Shown here piece after piece: positions 8,121-16,247 of a stretch of 57,096 bases of DNA (the stretch's first letter is position 1; each line of letters begins with the position of its first letter). The stretch comes from Lachnospiraceae bacterium (GTDB taxonomy: Bacteria; Bacillota; Clostridia; Lachnospirales; Lachnospiraceae). The notes beneath the pieces were generated by a model, which searched no databases, was not told the DNA's origin, and worked only from the letters and a program-made list of their open reading frames with translations. Where the stretch lies: the NCBI GenBank assembly GCA_017411305.1, contig JAFQQI010000005.1, positions 1-57,096 of the forward strand, written 5' to 3'. Position numbers and translations under genes: made by a program.

Positions 8121-8423
8121 TCAAACAGACTGATTCATATTTTGAATTAGGTCTCGAAGAATTTTGATTTGTGTATCATTTAGGTGAGCTACATGAATAA
8201 TTTTAGAACTGTCATCGCTGTAGGTTCTTCCCAATAAATAGTCGGTAGATACATGATAAATATCAGCAAGCGCGACCAATTTATCCAGACTGGGTTTACG
8301 CTCTTGCTTTTCATAAGCACTAATTAGTGCGGGAGTAACACCAATTTGTCGGGCAACAAAACTTTGAGAATAATTATTTTTTTCACGTAATTTAATTAGG
8401 CGTTCCGAAATTGTATTATCCAT
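8121..8423 (-). CDS. XRE-family transcriptional repressor
   Basis: The 100-residue protein has a Cro/C1 HTH at about 5-60 (YSQSFVARQIGVTPALISAYEKQERKPS) with the DYLLG end, and a short helical tail probably for dimerisation. The ATG at 8423 is chosen over one at 8441 because AAAGGA sits 9 bp upstream. Divergent from a methyltransferase gene, it shares a 152-bp promoter region containing four TTCAAC half-sites, one forming a perfect palindrome over the methyltransferase -35 box. It most likely represses both itself and that gene. Confidence 0.85.
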   Translation of the reverse strand: MDNTISERLIKLREKNNYSQSFVARQIGVTPALISAYEKQERKPSLDKLVALADIYHVSTDYLLGRTYSDDSSKIIHVAHLNDTQIKILRDLIQNMNQSV

Positions 8424-8436
8424 TAGTATCATTCCT

Positions 8437-8501
8437 TTCAACTATAAGTATAAATTGTATATATATATTTATGGTTGAAATAGCTTCAACTATGAGTTGA
8501 A
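8437..8501. promoter_or_regulatory. Operator array of TTCAACTAT half-sites
   Basis: TTTCAACTATAA (from 8436), its reverse-strand variant TTTCAACCATAA (8471-8482), and the perfect palindrome TTCAACT-ATG-AGTTGAA (8485-8501) lie between the XRE gene and the divergent methyltransferase. GTTGAA (8474-8479) also pairs with TTCAAC (8485-8490). The layout suits cooperative dimer binding by the XRE protein. Confidence 0.65.
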
Positions 8502-8525
8502 ATTAAGGCGGTCTTATGCTAAAAT
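8497..8525 (+). promoter_or_regulatory. Sigma-A promoter of the methyltransferase gene
   Basis: TTGAAA (8497-8502), a 17-bp spacer and TAAAAT (8520-8525). The -35 box lies within the right arm of the operator palindrome, so repressor binding would block polymerase. Confidence 0.75.
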
Positions 8526-8575
8526 ATATAAACTGAAGAAGGGCATATAGATAAAGATACTAAGGAGAGCCGGAA

Positions 8576-9178
8576 ATGAATAGGTTTACGCGGAAAGTTA
8601 AAGAGGTCGGATGGAAAAATACATTGATTGGTTTTCTGAAAAGGCTATACTATAAATCCTTAAGAAAGAAGTACCAATTTGATCCCTGGCATGACAGCCC
8701 TTATGAATTACGCAAATATGCGCAAGCAACTGCTGAGTATATTAATAGACATGGTGCTGATACAGTAGTTGATATTGGATGCGGATTAGGAGAAGTTCTT
8801 CGAAATATTTCTGCTCCACAGAGAATTGGTTTGGATGAATGCGGGATTTGCATTGAGGTTGCTAAGAAGCTTGATAAAACAAAGAGGATTCAATATGTGC
8901 AAGGCTCCTTTAATGATTTGAAGGTGCAAGATACAATCGATTATGTAATAACTCTTGGATTTATGCATGGAAGTAGAGAAGATATATGGAAATCAGCATA
9001 TCATAGATGCGCAAGTGAAAACGATGCTAAAGCTTTTATTGTAGATGTTTTACCGGAAAGTGATTCTACATATTGTTTGGATTTTTCGCTGATTCTTCCT
9101 GAAAATTATGTGCTAAAAGAAAAAATGGGCCCTTTTTTATCAGGCAGATGGCTATATGTATATGAAAAAACCGAATAG
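8576..9178 (+). CDS. Class I SAM-dependent methyltransferase
   Basis: The 200-residue protein has the SAM-binding motif I VVDIGCGLGEVL (about 64-75), an acidic residue after the second strand (GLDEC) and a motif IV-like VITLGFMHG. The N-terminus is basic (RFTRKVKEVGWKN...KRLYYKSLRKKY), which could contact membrane or nucleic acid. Resemblance is to small O- or C-methyltransferases associated with glycan loci; the substrate is unknown. AAGGAG precedes the ATG. Transcription starts from a promoter overlapped by an XRE operator, so it is probably inducible. It is a single-gene unit closed by a terminator. Confidence 0.8.
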   Translation: MNRFTRKVKEVGWKNTLIGFLKRLYYKSLRKKYQFDPWHDSPYELRKYAQATAEYINRHGADTVVDIGCGLGEVLRNISAPQRIGLDECGICIEVAKKLDKTKRIQYVQGSFNDLKVQDTIDYVITLGFMHGSREDIWKSAYHRCASENDAKAFIVDVLPESDSTYCLDFSLILPENYVLKEKMGPFLSGRWLYVYEKTE

Positions 9179-9196
9179 TAAATAAATGATATCTTG

Positions 9197-9233
9197 AAAG
9201 GCAATCGTAAGAAAAATGACGATTGCTTTTTAA
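9197..9233 (+). terminator. Terminator after the methyltransferase
   Basis: AAAGGCAATCGT pairs with ACGATTGCTTTT, followed by T residues. The core GCAATCG is the same as in the terminator at 8065-8104, so the XRE-methyltransferase pair is flanked by similar hairpins. Confidence 0.8.
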
Positions 9234-9311
9234 TTTGCATATTATGTATTGATATTTTATAATTGTGTAGTATTACTTGCCGGGAAAAGATATTGTTTAT
9301 GGAGAATTTTT

Positions 9312-10193
9312 ATGAGTATATTAAAAATAGCCTTATTACAAATTGCACCAACAGGTTCCTTAGAAGGAAACCTGCAAAAAGGAATAGCAGCCTGCAGACA
9401 AGCGAAAGAGAAAGACGCTGACATCGCTCTGTTTCCGGAAATGTGGAGTAACGGATACCAGATTTATGACCGTGAAGTTTCAGAATGGAAATCAGAGGCG
9501 ATTCCTACAGATGACGATTTCGTAGAGGAATTCGGAAAGCTGGCAAAAGAGCTTGATATGGCAATCGGAGTCACACTGCTGGAGGAGTATGAGGGCGGTT
9601 CCAGAAATACCCTTGTACTTTTTGATAGATTTGGCAAGCGACAGTTTACGTATGCCAAGGTACATACCTGTGACTTTGATGTAGAAAGAAATCTTACCCC
9701 GGGGGAAGATTTTTATGTAACAACCTTGAATACAAAACAGGGAGAAATCAAGGTGGGAGCCATGATCTGCTATGACAGGGAGTTCCCTGAAAGTGCCAGG
9801 ATTCTGATGCTAAAGGGAGCAGAGCTGATTTTGGTCCCCAATGCCTGTCCGATGGAAATCAATCGTCTTTCCCAGCTTCGGGGAAGGGCGTATGAAAATA
9901 TGACTGCCATCGCTACTTGTAATTATCCGGATACAGTGCCGGACTGCAACGGTGGTTCCAATGTATTTGATGGTGTGGCTTACTTACCGGAATTGCCCGG
10001 TTCCCGGGATACCTGTATCTTACAGGCAGATGGAAAAGAAGGAGTTTATCTGGCAGAGCTTGATGTAGCACAGCTTCGCAAATACCGTGAAAGCGAAGTG
10101 CATGGTAATGCATACAGACGACCTCATAAATACGGTCTTTTATTAGAGGATGAAGTTGTGGCACCTTTTGTCAGAGAAGGCGGACGAAGATAA
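9312..10193 (+). CDS. Carbon-nitrogen hydrolase (nitrilase superfamily)
   Basis: The ATG at 9312 follows GGAG and gives a 293-residue protein; a longer in-frame start at 9249 lacks a ribosome site. The Glu-Lys-Cys catalytic triad is visible: Glu in LFPEMWSNGY (about 42), Lys in YAKVHTCDFD (about 117), and Cys in GAMICYDREFPES (about 155). Members cleave amides, carbamoyl compounds or nitriles in the cytosol. The motif after the lysine (KVHTCDF) resembles amidohydrolases of omega-amide or carbamoylputrescine type, but the substrate cannot be assigned. It is followed 29 bp later by azlCD; a functional link to amino-acid handling is possible. Confidence 0.85.
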   Translation: MSILKIALLQIAPTGSLEGNLQKGIAACRQAKEKDADIALFPEMWSNGYQIYDREVSEWKSEAIPTDDDFVEEFGKLAKELDMAIGVTLLEEYEGGSRNTLVLFDRFGKRQFTYAKVHTCDFDVERNLTPGEDFYVTTLNTKQGEIKVGAMICYDREFPESARILMLKGAELILVPNACPMEINRLSQLRGRAYENMTAIATCNYPDTVPDCNGGSNVFDGVAYLPELPGSRDTCILQADGKEGVYLAELDVAQLRKYRESEVHGNAYRRPHKYGLLLEDEVVAPFVREGGRR

Positions 10194-10222
10194 GAGTCTA
10201 AGATAGAAATAGAATTAAGGTA

Positions 10223-10921
10223 ATGAACGAAATGAAGGAAACACTGAAACAAGCCTTTCTTAAGTCGCTTCCCGTAATGGCAGGCTACGTTGTATTGGGC
10301 TTTGGATTTGGAATTATTGCACAGAAAAGCGGATATGGAATCGTGTGGGTCTTTGCCATGAGTGTATTTATATATGCAGGCTCCATGCAGTATGTGGCTG
10401 TAGATTTGCTTACCGGTGGAGCAACGCTGCTGGCGGCGGCTCTTACTACTTTAATGGTAAATGCCCGTCATTTATTCTACGGAATTTCTATGATAGAGCA
10501 TTATAAAGACGCAGATAAGAAGAAACCCTATCTGATATTTGCTCTGACAGATGAAACTTATTCTCTGGTTTGCAGCGGTAGGGCACCGGCAGGTCTTGAC
10601 TTTCACAGTTACTGCTTTTGGGTATCTTTATTTAATCAGTGTTATTGGATTTTGGGAAGCTTGCTGGGGGTTCTGGCAGGAACGGTGATTACCTTTAACA
10701 CAGCAGGGGTGGACTTTGCCATGACAGCATTGTTTATCACGGTTTTTGTGGAGCAGTGGAAAAGTACCGGAAATCATTTGCCGGCAATCATCGGTGTAAT
10801 TGCTTCTGTGATATGTCTGCTGATATTCGGCAGGGAAAGCTTTCTGATTCCGGCAATGCTGCTTATCGGTATTGCGCTGACGGTAGGAAGAAAAGCAATT
10901 GAACGAAAGGGGGATTTGTAG
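10223..10921 (+). CDS. azlC: AzlC-family branched-chain amino-acid exporter subunit
   Basis: The 232-residue membrane protein has the AzlC signature: an N-terminal KSLPVMAGYVVLGFGFG region, YAGSMQYVAVDLL and NARHLFYGISM. It has about seven hydrophobic segments. With AzlD it forms a two-subunit exporter of branched-chain amino acids or analogues in the cytoplasmic membrane. The start at 10223 has a weak AAGG site; an ATG at 10232 is possible. The stop is 2 bp before the azlD start, so the genes form an operon. Confidence 0.92.
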   Translation: MNEMKETLKQAFLKSLPVMAGYVVLGFGFGIIAQKSGYGIVWVFAMSVFIYAGSMQYVAVDLLTGGATLLAAALTTLMVNARHLFYGISMIEHYKDADKKKPYLIFALTDETYSLVCSGRAPAGLDFHSYCFWVSLFNQCYWILGSLLGVLAGTVITFNTAGVDFAMTALFITVFVEQWKSTGNHLPAIIGVIASVICLLIFGRESFLIPAMLLIGIALTVGRKAIERKGDL

Positions 10922-10923
10922 TC

Positions 10924-11256
10924 ATGAATGTGATGTATTCTGCTTCTATGATTGCGGTAATCGCTCTTGTTACGATTGCACTTCGGTTTTTACCCTTTTA
11001 CCTATTTGACGGAAAAAGAAAAACCCCAGAAATTGTAACCTATCTGGGACGGGTACTGCCTTATGCAATTATGGGTATGCTGGTAGTGTACTGTTATAAG
11101 GGCATATCGGTGTTGACAAAGCCCTATGGTTTGCCGGAACTGTTAGCTGGCGGGGTAGTGGTGCTGCTTCATTTATGGAAACGTAATACACTGCTTAGTA
11201 TTGTGACGGGAACTGTTACCTATATGCTGCTAATCCAGTTTGTATTTACACTTTAA
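10924..11256 (+). CDS. azlD: AzlD-family exporter subunit
   Basis: A 110-residue protein with four hydrophobic segments and the AzlD motif RFLPFYLF near residue 22 and VTYLGRVLPYAIMGMLVVY. AAGGGGG at the azlC 3' end acts as ribosome site. It is the small partner of AzlC. Its last 11 bp overlap the 3' end of the converging gene on the minus strand. Confidence 0.9.
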   Translation: MNVMYSASMIAVIALVTIALRFLPFYLFDGKRKTPEIVTYLGRVLPYAIMGMLVVYCYKGISVLTKPYGLPELLAGGVVVLLHLWKRNTLLSIVTGTVTYMLLIQFVFTL

Positions 11257-11548
11257 TGCCTTTATAGGTTACATACTTAAATCCAAGAAAAGATTTCAAA
11301 CCAAAAGTAATGACATCATCATATTTTAATTTAAACGGAGGAAGAAGTACCCGGCCGGCATCAGTTGCCGTGCTGCGGTATCTTTTTTTGCTTATGAATT
11401 CTTCCGCTCTTTTGTCATCTATGAGGTGAATATGTAGTTCTGTTATTTCAATATCGGAATTGTTGATGGTTACCTCTTCCACTACGATAGTGTTTTTACC
11501 CTTTTTTTGCATGTATTCAAGTAAAGCAGGTTCATATGTAAAAGTCAT
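11246..11548 (-). CDS. Small protein resembling the CC/Se-motif (HesB-like) family
   Basis: The 100-residue product starts at an ATG with AAAGGAG upstream. The C-terminus (ITFGLKSFLGFKYVTYKGIKV) resembles the end of CC/Se-motif (seleno)proteins, in which a Cys-Cys or Sec-Cys pair is the hallmark. Here there is no cysteine at all. If the relation holds, this is a divergent member that has lost the redox or metal-binding pair. Otherwise it is simply uncharacterised. It is a single-gene unit converging on azlD with overlapping ends and no dedicated hairpin, so read-through antisense RNA is likely. Confidence 0.6.
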   Translation of the reverse strand: MTFTYEPALLEYMQKKGKNTIVVEEVTINNSDIEITELHIHLIDDKRAEEFISKKRYRSTATDAGRVLLPPFKLKYDDVITFGLKSFLGFKYVTYKGIKV

Positions 11549-11709
11549 AAAAGTCTCCTTTGCGTATGAAACGGTTTCTATTTTGCGTCATTATTTAATA
11601 GTATAGCATAACGTGACGGAAAAAACAGTGGAAGAAATCTATTTTCATATAGTTTTTTGCAGCAATTTCGTGTATGATTAGGAGTGAGATTGTGAAAGGG
11701 ATTTTGAGC

Positions 11710-12762
11710 ATGGAAGAGAGAAACGGACAGCCTCACAAAAGGCGCGTCAGATATAAGGGGACACACCCCCGTAAATACAGTGAAAAGTACAAAGAACATA
11801 ATCCGGAAAAATACAAGGATACCATAGAAAAAGTAATTCGGAAAGGGAGCACACCTGCAGGAATGCATATCTCTATCTGTGTGAAGGAAATCCTTGATTT
11901 TTTGCAGATAAAGCCGGGAATGAAAGGCTTGGATGCCACGCTTGGATATGGCGGGCACAGTCGTAAAATGTTGGAGCAGCTTAAGGGGCAGGGACATTTG
12001 TACGGACTGGATGTAGATCCTATCGAAATCGTAAAAACAACAGAGCGGCTAAAAGAAGCCGGTTTTGATGAATCCGTATTTACTTCCATTCATCAAAACT
12101 TTGCCCATGTTGATGAGGTGGCAAAGAAGTATGGTCCCTTTAATTTCCTGCTGGCGGATTTGGGAGTATCGTCTATGCAGATTGATAATCCGGAGAGAGG
12201 TTTTTCTTTTAAAAATGAGGGTCCGCTTGATCTGCGGTTAAATCCTCAGACAGGAATTTCGGCAGCAGAGCGCCTAAAAGAAGTAAGGGCTGATGAACTG
12301 GAATGGATGCTGATTGACAATGCGGATGAACCCTATGCCGGAGAGATAGCAAGAACCATTATTTCAAAGCGTCGGAAGGGGCAGGCAGTGGAGACTACCA
12401 CGCAGCTGGCACAGATAATTGAAGAAGCCTTATCGAATGTGCCGGAGAAGGAACGTGGGGAAGCCGTTAAGAAGTCATGTGCAAGGGTATTTCAGGCGCT
12501 ACGTATTGATGTAAACAGTGAATTCGAAGTGCTGGATGCTTTTTTGCAAAAGCTTCCGGAGGTGATGGCACCCGGTGGACGGATTGCCATTTTGACATTC
12601 CACTCCGGGGAAGACAGATTGGTGAAGAAGGCGTTTAAGGAGATGCAAAGAGCAGGAATTTATAGTGAAGTGGCAACAGAGGTTATCAGACCTTCGGCTG
12701 AGGAGTGTGCCAGAAATCCGCGAGCCCGCTCTACCAAAATGCGCTGGGCAATCAAAGCCTAA
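11710..12762 (+). CDS. rsmH: RsmH-like methyltransferase, atypical N-terminus
   Basis: RsmH methylates N4 of C1402 in 16S rRNA. The motifs are clear: GLDATLGYGGHSRKML for SAM, LADLGVSSMQID, RGFSFKNEGPLDLRL, FQALRIDVN and ILTFHSGEDRLVKK. The usual opening H-x-PVLL is replaced by a 50-residue basic extension (KRRVRYKGTHPRKYSEKY...) and STPAGMHI. The gene stands alone, not in a division/cell-wall (mraZ-ftsL) cluster. It is therefore probably a second, divergent RsmH paralogue, and its target may differ. Starts at GTG 11692 (AGGAG 7 bp upstream) and ATG 11710 are both plausible. Confidence 0.8.
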   Translation: MEERNGQPHKRRVRYKGTHPRKYSEKYKEHNPEKYKDTIEKVIRKGSTPAGMHISICVKEILDFLQIKPGMKGLDATLGYGGHSRKMLEQLKGQGHLYGLDVDPIEIVKTTERLKEAGFDESVFTSIHQNFAHVDEVAKKYGPFNFLLADLGVSSMQIDNPERGFSFKNEGPLDLRLNPQTGISAAERLKEVRADELEWMLIDNADEPYAGEIARTIISKRRKGQAVETTTQLAQIIEEALSNVPEKERGEAVKKSCARVFQALRIDVNSEFEVLDAFLQKLPEVMAPGGRIAILTFHSGEDRLVKKAFKEMQRAGIYSEVATEVIRPSAEECARNPRARSTKMRWAIKA

Positions 12763-12845
12763 TCGCCTCGCCTGATAGTACGGTTAGAGAATTTGGCAGG
12801 ATACTGATTAAGATAAATAAAACAGAAGAAAGTGAAGGAACAAAA

Positions 12846-13349
12846 ATGGAACTTTGGGATATTTATGATAGTAATAAACAAAGAACAGGACGCACCATGA
12901 AGCGCAATGACTGGTGCTTAAAGGACGGCGAGTATCATTTGACTGTGCTGGGGGTCATTGTCAGACCGGACGGCAAGTTTTTGATTACACAGCGAGTGAT
13001 GAGCAAATCATGGGCGCCCGGCTGGTGGGAGGTATCCGGTGGCGCAGCTATGGCAGGCGAGGATTCTGCAGATGCAGTGAAACGTGAAATTTTGGAAGAG
13101 ACAGGACTTGACGTGACCGGCTGTGAGGGTGGCTACTTGTTTAGCTATCAAAGAGAAAATCCCGGTGAAGGGGATAATTATTTTGTAGATATTTATCGCT
13201 TTGTCATGGACTTTGATGAGAGCGATGTAAAGATTCAGCAGGAAGAAGCGGCAGGCTATCGATTGGCAACCGCAGAAGAAATTAAGGAGCTGGCGGCGCA
13301 GGGGATATTCCTGCATTATGACAGCATTAAGAAAGCGTTCGAACTATGA
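12846..13349 (+). CDS. NUDIX hydrolase
   Basis: The 167-residue cytosolic protein has a complete Nudix box, GGAAMAGEDSADAVKREILEETGL (G-x5-E-x7-REL-EETG), at about 68-91. The N-terminus MELWDIYDSNKQRTGRTM matches the isopentenyl-diphosphate-isomerase-like/YfcD group of NUDIX enzymes. The substrate is unknown, probably a nucleoside diphosphate derivative. GAAGGA lies before the ATG at 12846. The stop overlaps the next start (ATGA at 13346), so translation is coupled to the VanW gene. Confidence 0.9.
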   Translation: MELWDIYDSNKQRTGRTMKRNDWCLKDGEYHLTVLGVIVRPDGKFLITQRVMSKSWAPGWWEVSGGAAMAGEDSADAVKREILEETGLDVTGCEGGYLFSYQRENPGEGDNYFVDIYRFVMDFDESDVKIQQEEAAGYRLATAEEIKELAAQGIFLHYDSIKKAFEL

Positions 13350-14170
13350 GAAAGAGAAAGCTGTTTTGTGAATGGCATCCTGTTTGCTACAGGATATCAG
13401 TCGCTAAATGCCGTTTTGTGAGACACCTCAAAAACAGACTGTCCGGAAGTAAGCTTGCCAATGCAAAAACAAAAACCGGGCTTCCGGTGGTTTTGTATGA
13501 GCATAAATCCTTAATCCGCAGAAAGTTAGGGAATGTGGATTTGCAGTTGCAGGAGAATAAAGCAGTAAACTTAGGGATTGCAGCACCTAAGGTGACGGAA
13601 ATACTGATAAGACCGGGAGAAACCTTTTCTTTTTGGTACCTGGTCGGCAAGACAAGCAAAAGAAAAGGTTATAGGGAAGGATTGACAATCAGTAACGGGA
13701 AAACAACAGCAGGAATTGGCGGCGGATTATGCCAGTTTACCAATTTGCTTCATTTTATGGTCTTGCATTCGCCTTTGACAATTGTTGAGAGGCATCACCA
13801 TGACAGATATGATTTGTTTCCTGATTTTGGACGTCAGGTACCATTTGGGATCGGCACTTCAATCATGTATAACTATTTAGACTATCGGTTTCGCAACGAT
13901 ACCAACCAGATATTTCAGATTTTGGTGTGGGTAACGGATACCTATCTATGTGGTCAGCTGCGATGTGAAGAGGAACTGAAAAAGAGTTATCATATCATAT
14001 GTGAGGATGAACGCTTTGTCAGAGAAGCAGACGGTATTTACCGGACGGGTAAGGTGTACCGGACTGTTTATGACAAACAAAGCGGCAATCTCGAAAAAAA
14101 GGAATTGTTACAGCAGAATCATGCAAAGGTAATGTATGAATACAGCGGGGAGATTACAGAAAGCTGTTAA
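13346..14170 (+). CDS. VanW family protein
   Basis: The 274-residue protein carries the VanW core: IRPGETFSFWYLVGKTSKRKGY and GIGGGLCQFTNLLHFMVLHS followed by ERHHHDRY. VanW is found in vancomycin-resistance clusters and widely in Firmicutes outside them; its molecular role is unknown. No signal peptide is seen; the N-terminus is basic. There are no vanA/B/H/X genes here, so resistance is not implied. The start overlaps the NUDIX stop by 4 bp. Confidence 0.88.
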   Translation: MRKRKLFCEWHPVCYRISVAKCRFVRHLKNRLSGSKLANAKTKTGLPVVLYEHKSLIRRKLGNVDLQLQENKAVNLGIAAPKVTEILIRPGETFSFWYLVGKTSKRKGYREGLTISNGKTTAGIGGGLCQFTNLLHFMVLHSPLTIVERHHHDRYDLFPDFGRQVPFGIGTSIMYNYLDYRFRNDTNQIFQILVWVTDTYLCGQLRCEEELKKSYHIICEDERFVREADGIYRTGKVYRTVYDKQSGNLEKKELLQQNHAKVMYEYSGEITESC

Positions 14171-14202
14171 AATAAGAAAGTGAAACCGGAAAGGAGAATA
14201 TG

Positions 14203-16164
14203 ATGCGCAAGAAGGGCATCATAGTGAGAAAAGGTATGAAAATTCAAAAGCAAATCAGTCAAAAGGCATATCGGAGTACAGACGGATTCTTACGTCATTA
14301 TCAGCAGCTGGTAAAGGATGTTGTAATTCCTTATCAGTATACGGTATTACAAGACAAAGCAGAAGGTGTTGAAAAGAGTCATGTGATTCAGAATTTTATC
14401 AATGCGGGTAAGGCACTTGCGGGACAAGATGTAGGAGACGGCTTTTACGGCATGGTATTTCAGGACAGTGACCTTGCCAAATGGTTGGAGGCTGTAGCTT
14501 ATATATTAGAGCAATTCCCGGATGCAGAGCTTGAACAGACTGCAGATGAATTGATTGATTTAGTAGAAAAGGCACAGGACTCTGACGGATATTTAAATAC
14601 TTATTTTACCATTAAGGATAAAGAAAAGCGTTGGACCAATCTTTTAGAAGGACATGAGCTTTATTGCTCCGGTCATATGATGGAAGCGGCAGTTGCTTAT
14701 TATGAAACTACAGGAAAGGATAAGCTGCTTCGTGTCATGGAGCGCAATGCGGAACATATCTACAAACGGTTCGTAACAGAAAAGACTCCCGGCTATCCCG
14801 GACATCCGGAGGTAGAGCTTGCACTTTTGAAGATGTACCGTGCCTGCGGTAACAGACATTGCTTGGAACTGGCTAAGCATTTTATTGATGTGCGGGGCGT
14901 AGATGCGAATTACTATGAAAAAGAGATAGCAGCCAGAGATTGGGTTGTGTGGGGAAATGATGCTACGAATTATGAATATCAGCAATCCGGCAAGCCGGTA
15001 AGAGAACAGAAGGATGCAACCGGTCACAGTGTGCGTGCGGTTTATCTGTATACAGGAATGGCGGATCTTGCTTCGGAAACAGATGATGAGGAATTACTTC
15101 AGGCATGCCGTAATTTGTGGAAGAGCGTAGTGCACAGAAGAATGTATGTAACAGGGGGAATCGGCTCTTCCGTAGAAGGAGAAGCATTTACGGTAGATTA
15201 TGATTTGCCAAATGATACGGCTTATGCAGAAACCTGTGCGTCCATCGGACTTATGTTCTTTGCATCCCGTATGCTGGAAAACGAAGTGAAAAGAGAATAT
15301 GCGGATATTATGGAACTGGCATTTTATAATACGGTTTTGGCAGGAATGCAGTTGGACGGAAAGAGGTTCTTTTATGTGAATCCGTTGGAAGTATTACCCG
15401 GCACTTCAGGCGTGATTAAAACCCATCGCCATACGCTGCCTGCAAGACCTACCTGGTATGCCTGCGCATGTTGTCCTCCCAATGTGGCAAGATTACTGGC
15501 ATCCTTTGGCAAGTATGCATACGGCGAGAATGAAGATATGGTGTTCTGTCATATGTATGCAGCAGGAACCGTAGCTTTTGAGAACGGCATGGAAATGGAA
15601 TGTAAAACAGGCTATCCTTATGAGTATCAGGTGACCTATGAGATTAAGCATGGCGGTAAAGGCATAGCTGTCAGAGTTCCGGCTTACAGCAAGGAGTTTA
15701 CATTACTTAAAAACGGCAAAGAAGCCAAATATGAGATGAGAGACGGTTATGTATATCTGGAAGAGGTACAGGACGGAGATGTTATTGTCTTAAAGTTGGA
15801 CGGAACAGCACATTTTGTATATACTTCATCGAAGGTGGCAGCAAATACCGGTATGACTGCAATTAAACGCGGACCATTGGTGTATTGTTTTGAAGGTGTG
15901 GATAATGCAGAGGATGTTCTTTCCCTAAGATTAAAGAAAGACAGTAAAATAGAGATAAGAGACTTTGAAGCTGCATTACTTGGCGGCACTGAGAAAATCA
16001 CAGTAGAAGCTCTTCGCATGCAGGATGCTCACGACAGCGAAGAGGAAGGTTTATATATGATAAAGCCGCCGGTAGAAATTCCCTGCACGGCAACCGCAGT
16101 ACCTTACTATACTTGGGGCAACCGCGGAGAAAATCAAATGCGTGTGTGGATAAACTATATTTAA
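14203..16164 (+). CDS. GH127 beta-L-arabinofuranosidase-like glycoside hydrolase
   Basis: The 653-residue protein matches GH127: GDGFYGMVFQDSDLAKWLEA, HELYCSGHMMEAAVAYY, TGGIGSS, YAETCASIGLMFFASRM and CACCPPNVARLLASFGKYAY. The glutamate in AETCA and the cysteine in the CACCPP block correspond to the zinc-bound catalytic pair known from HypBA1. There is no signal peptide, so it acts on arabinose-containing oligosaccharides already imported. AAGGAG is 6 bp before the ATG at 14203; the ATG at 14200 is too close. No transporter is adjacent, unlike many arabinan loci. Confidence 0.9.
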   Translation: MRKKGIIVRKGMKIQKQISQKAYRSTDGFLRHYQQLVKDVVIPYQYTVLQDKAEGVEKSHVIQNFINAGKALAGQDVGDGFYGMVFQDSDLAKWLEAVAYILEQFPDAELEQTADELIDLVEKAQDSDGYLNTYFTIKDKEKRWTNLLEGHELYCSGHMMEAAVAYYETTGKDKLLRVMERNAEHIYKRFVTEKTPGYPGHPEVELALLKMYRACGNRHCLELAKHFIDVRGVDANYYEKEIAARDWVVWGNDATNYEYQQSGKPVREQKDATGHSVRAVYLYTGMADLASETDDEELLQACRNLWKSVVHRRMYVTGGIGSSVEGEAFTVDYDLPNDTAYAETCASIGLMFFASRMLENEVKREYADIMELAFYNTVLAGMQLDGKRFFYVNPLEVLPGTSGVIKTHRHTLPARPTWYACACCPPNVARLLASFGKYAYGENEDMVFCHMYAAGTVAFENGMEMECKTGYPYEYQVTYEIKHGGKGIAVRVPAYSKEFTLLKNGKEAKYEMRDGYVYLEEVQDGDVIVLKLDGTAHFVYTSSKVAANTGMTAIKRGPLVYCFEGVDNAEDVLSLRLKKDSKIEIRDFEAALLGGTEKITVEALRMQDAHDSEEEGLYMIKPPVEIPCTATAVPYYTWGNRGENQMRVWINYI

Positions 16165-16247
16165 GAAATAATTAAGTAGAAGGTAAGAAAACAATTTGCT
16201 ATAATCAGCTATAATAAATTATTTCTTAGTGAAAAGAGGAAAAGTCA

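Noticed and set aside
13346-14170. VanW as evidence of glycopeptide resistance
   Set aside because: VanW proteins are widespread without resistance genes, and none of vanH, A/B or X is present.
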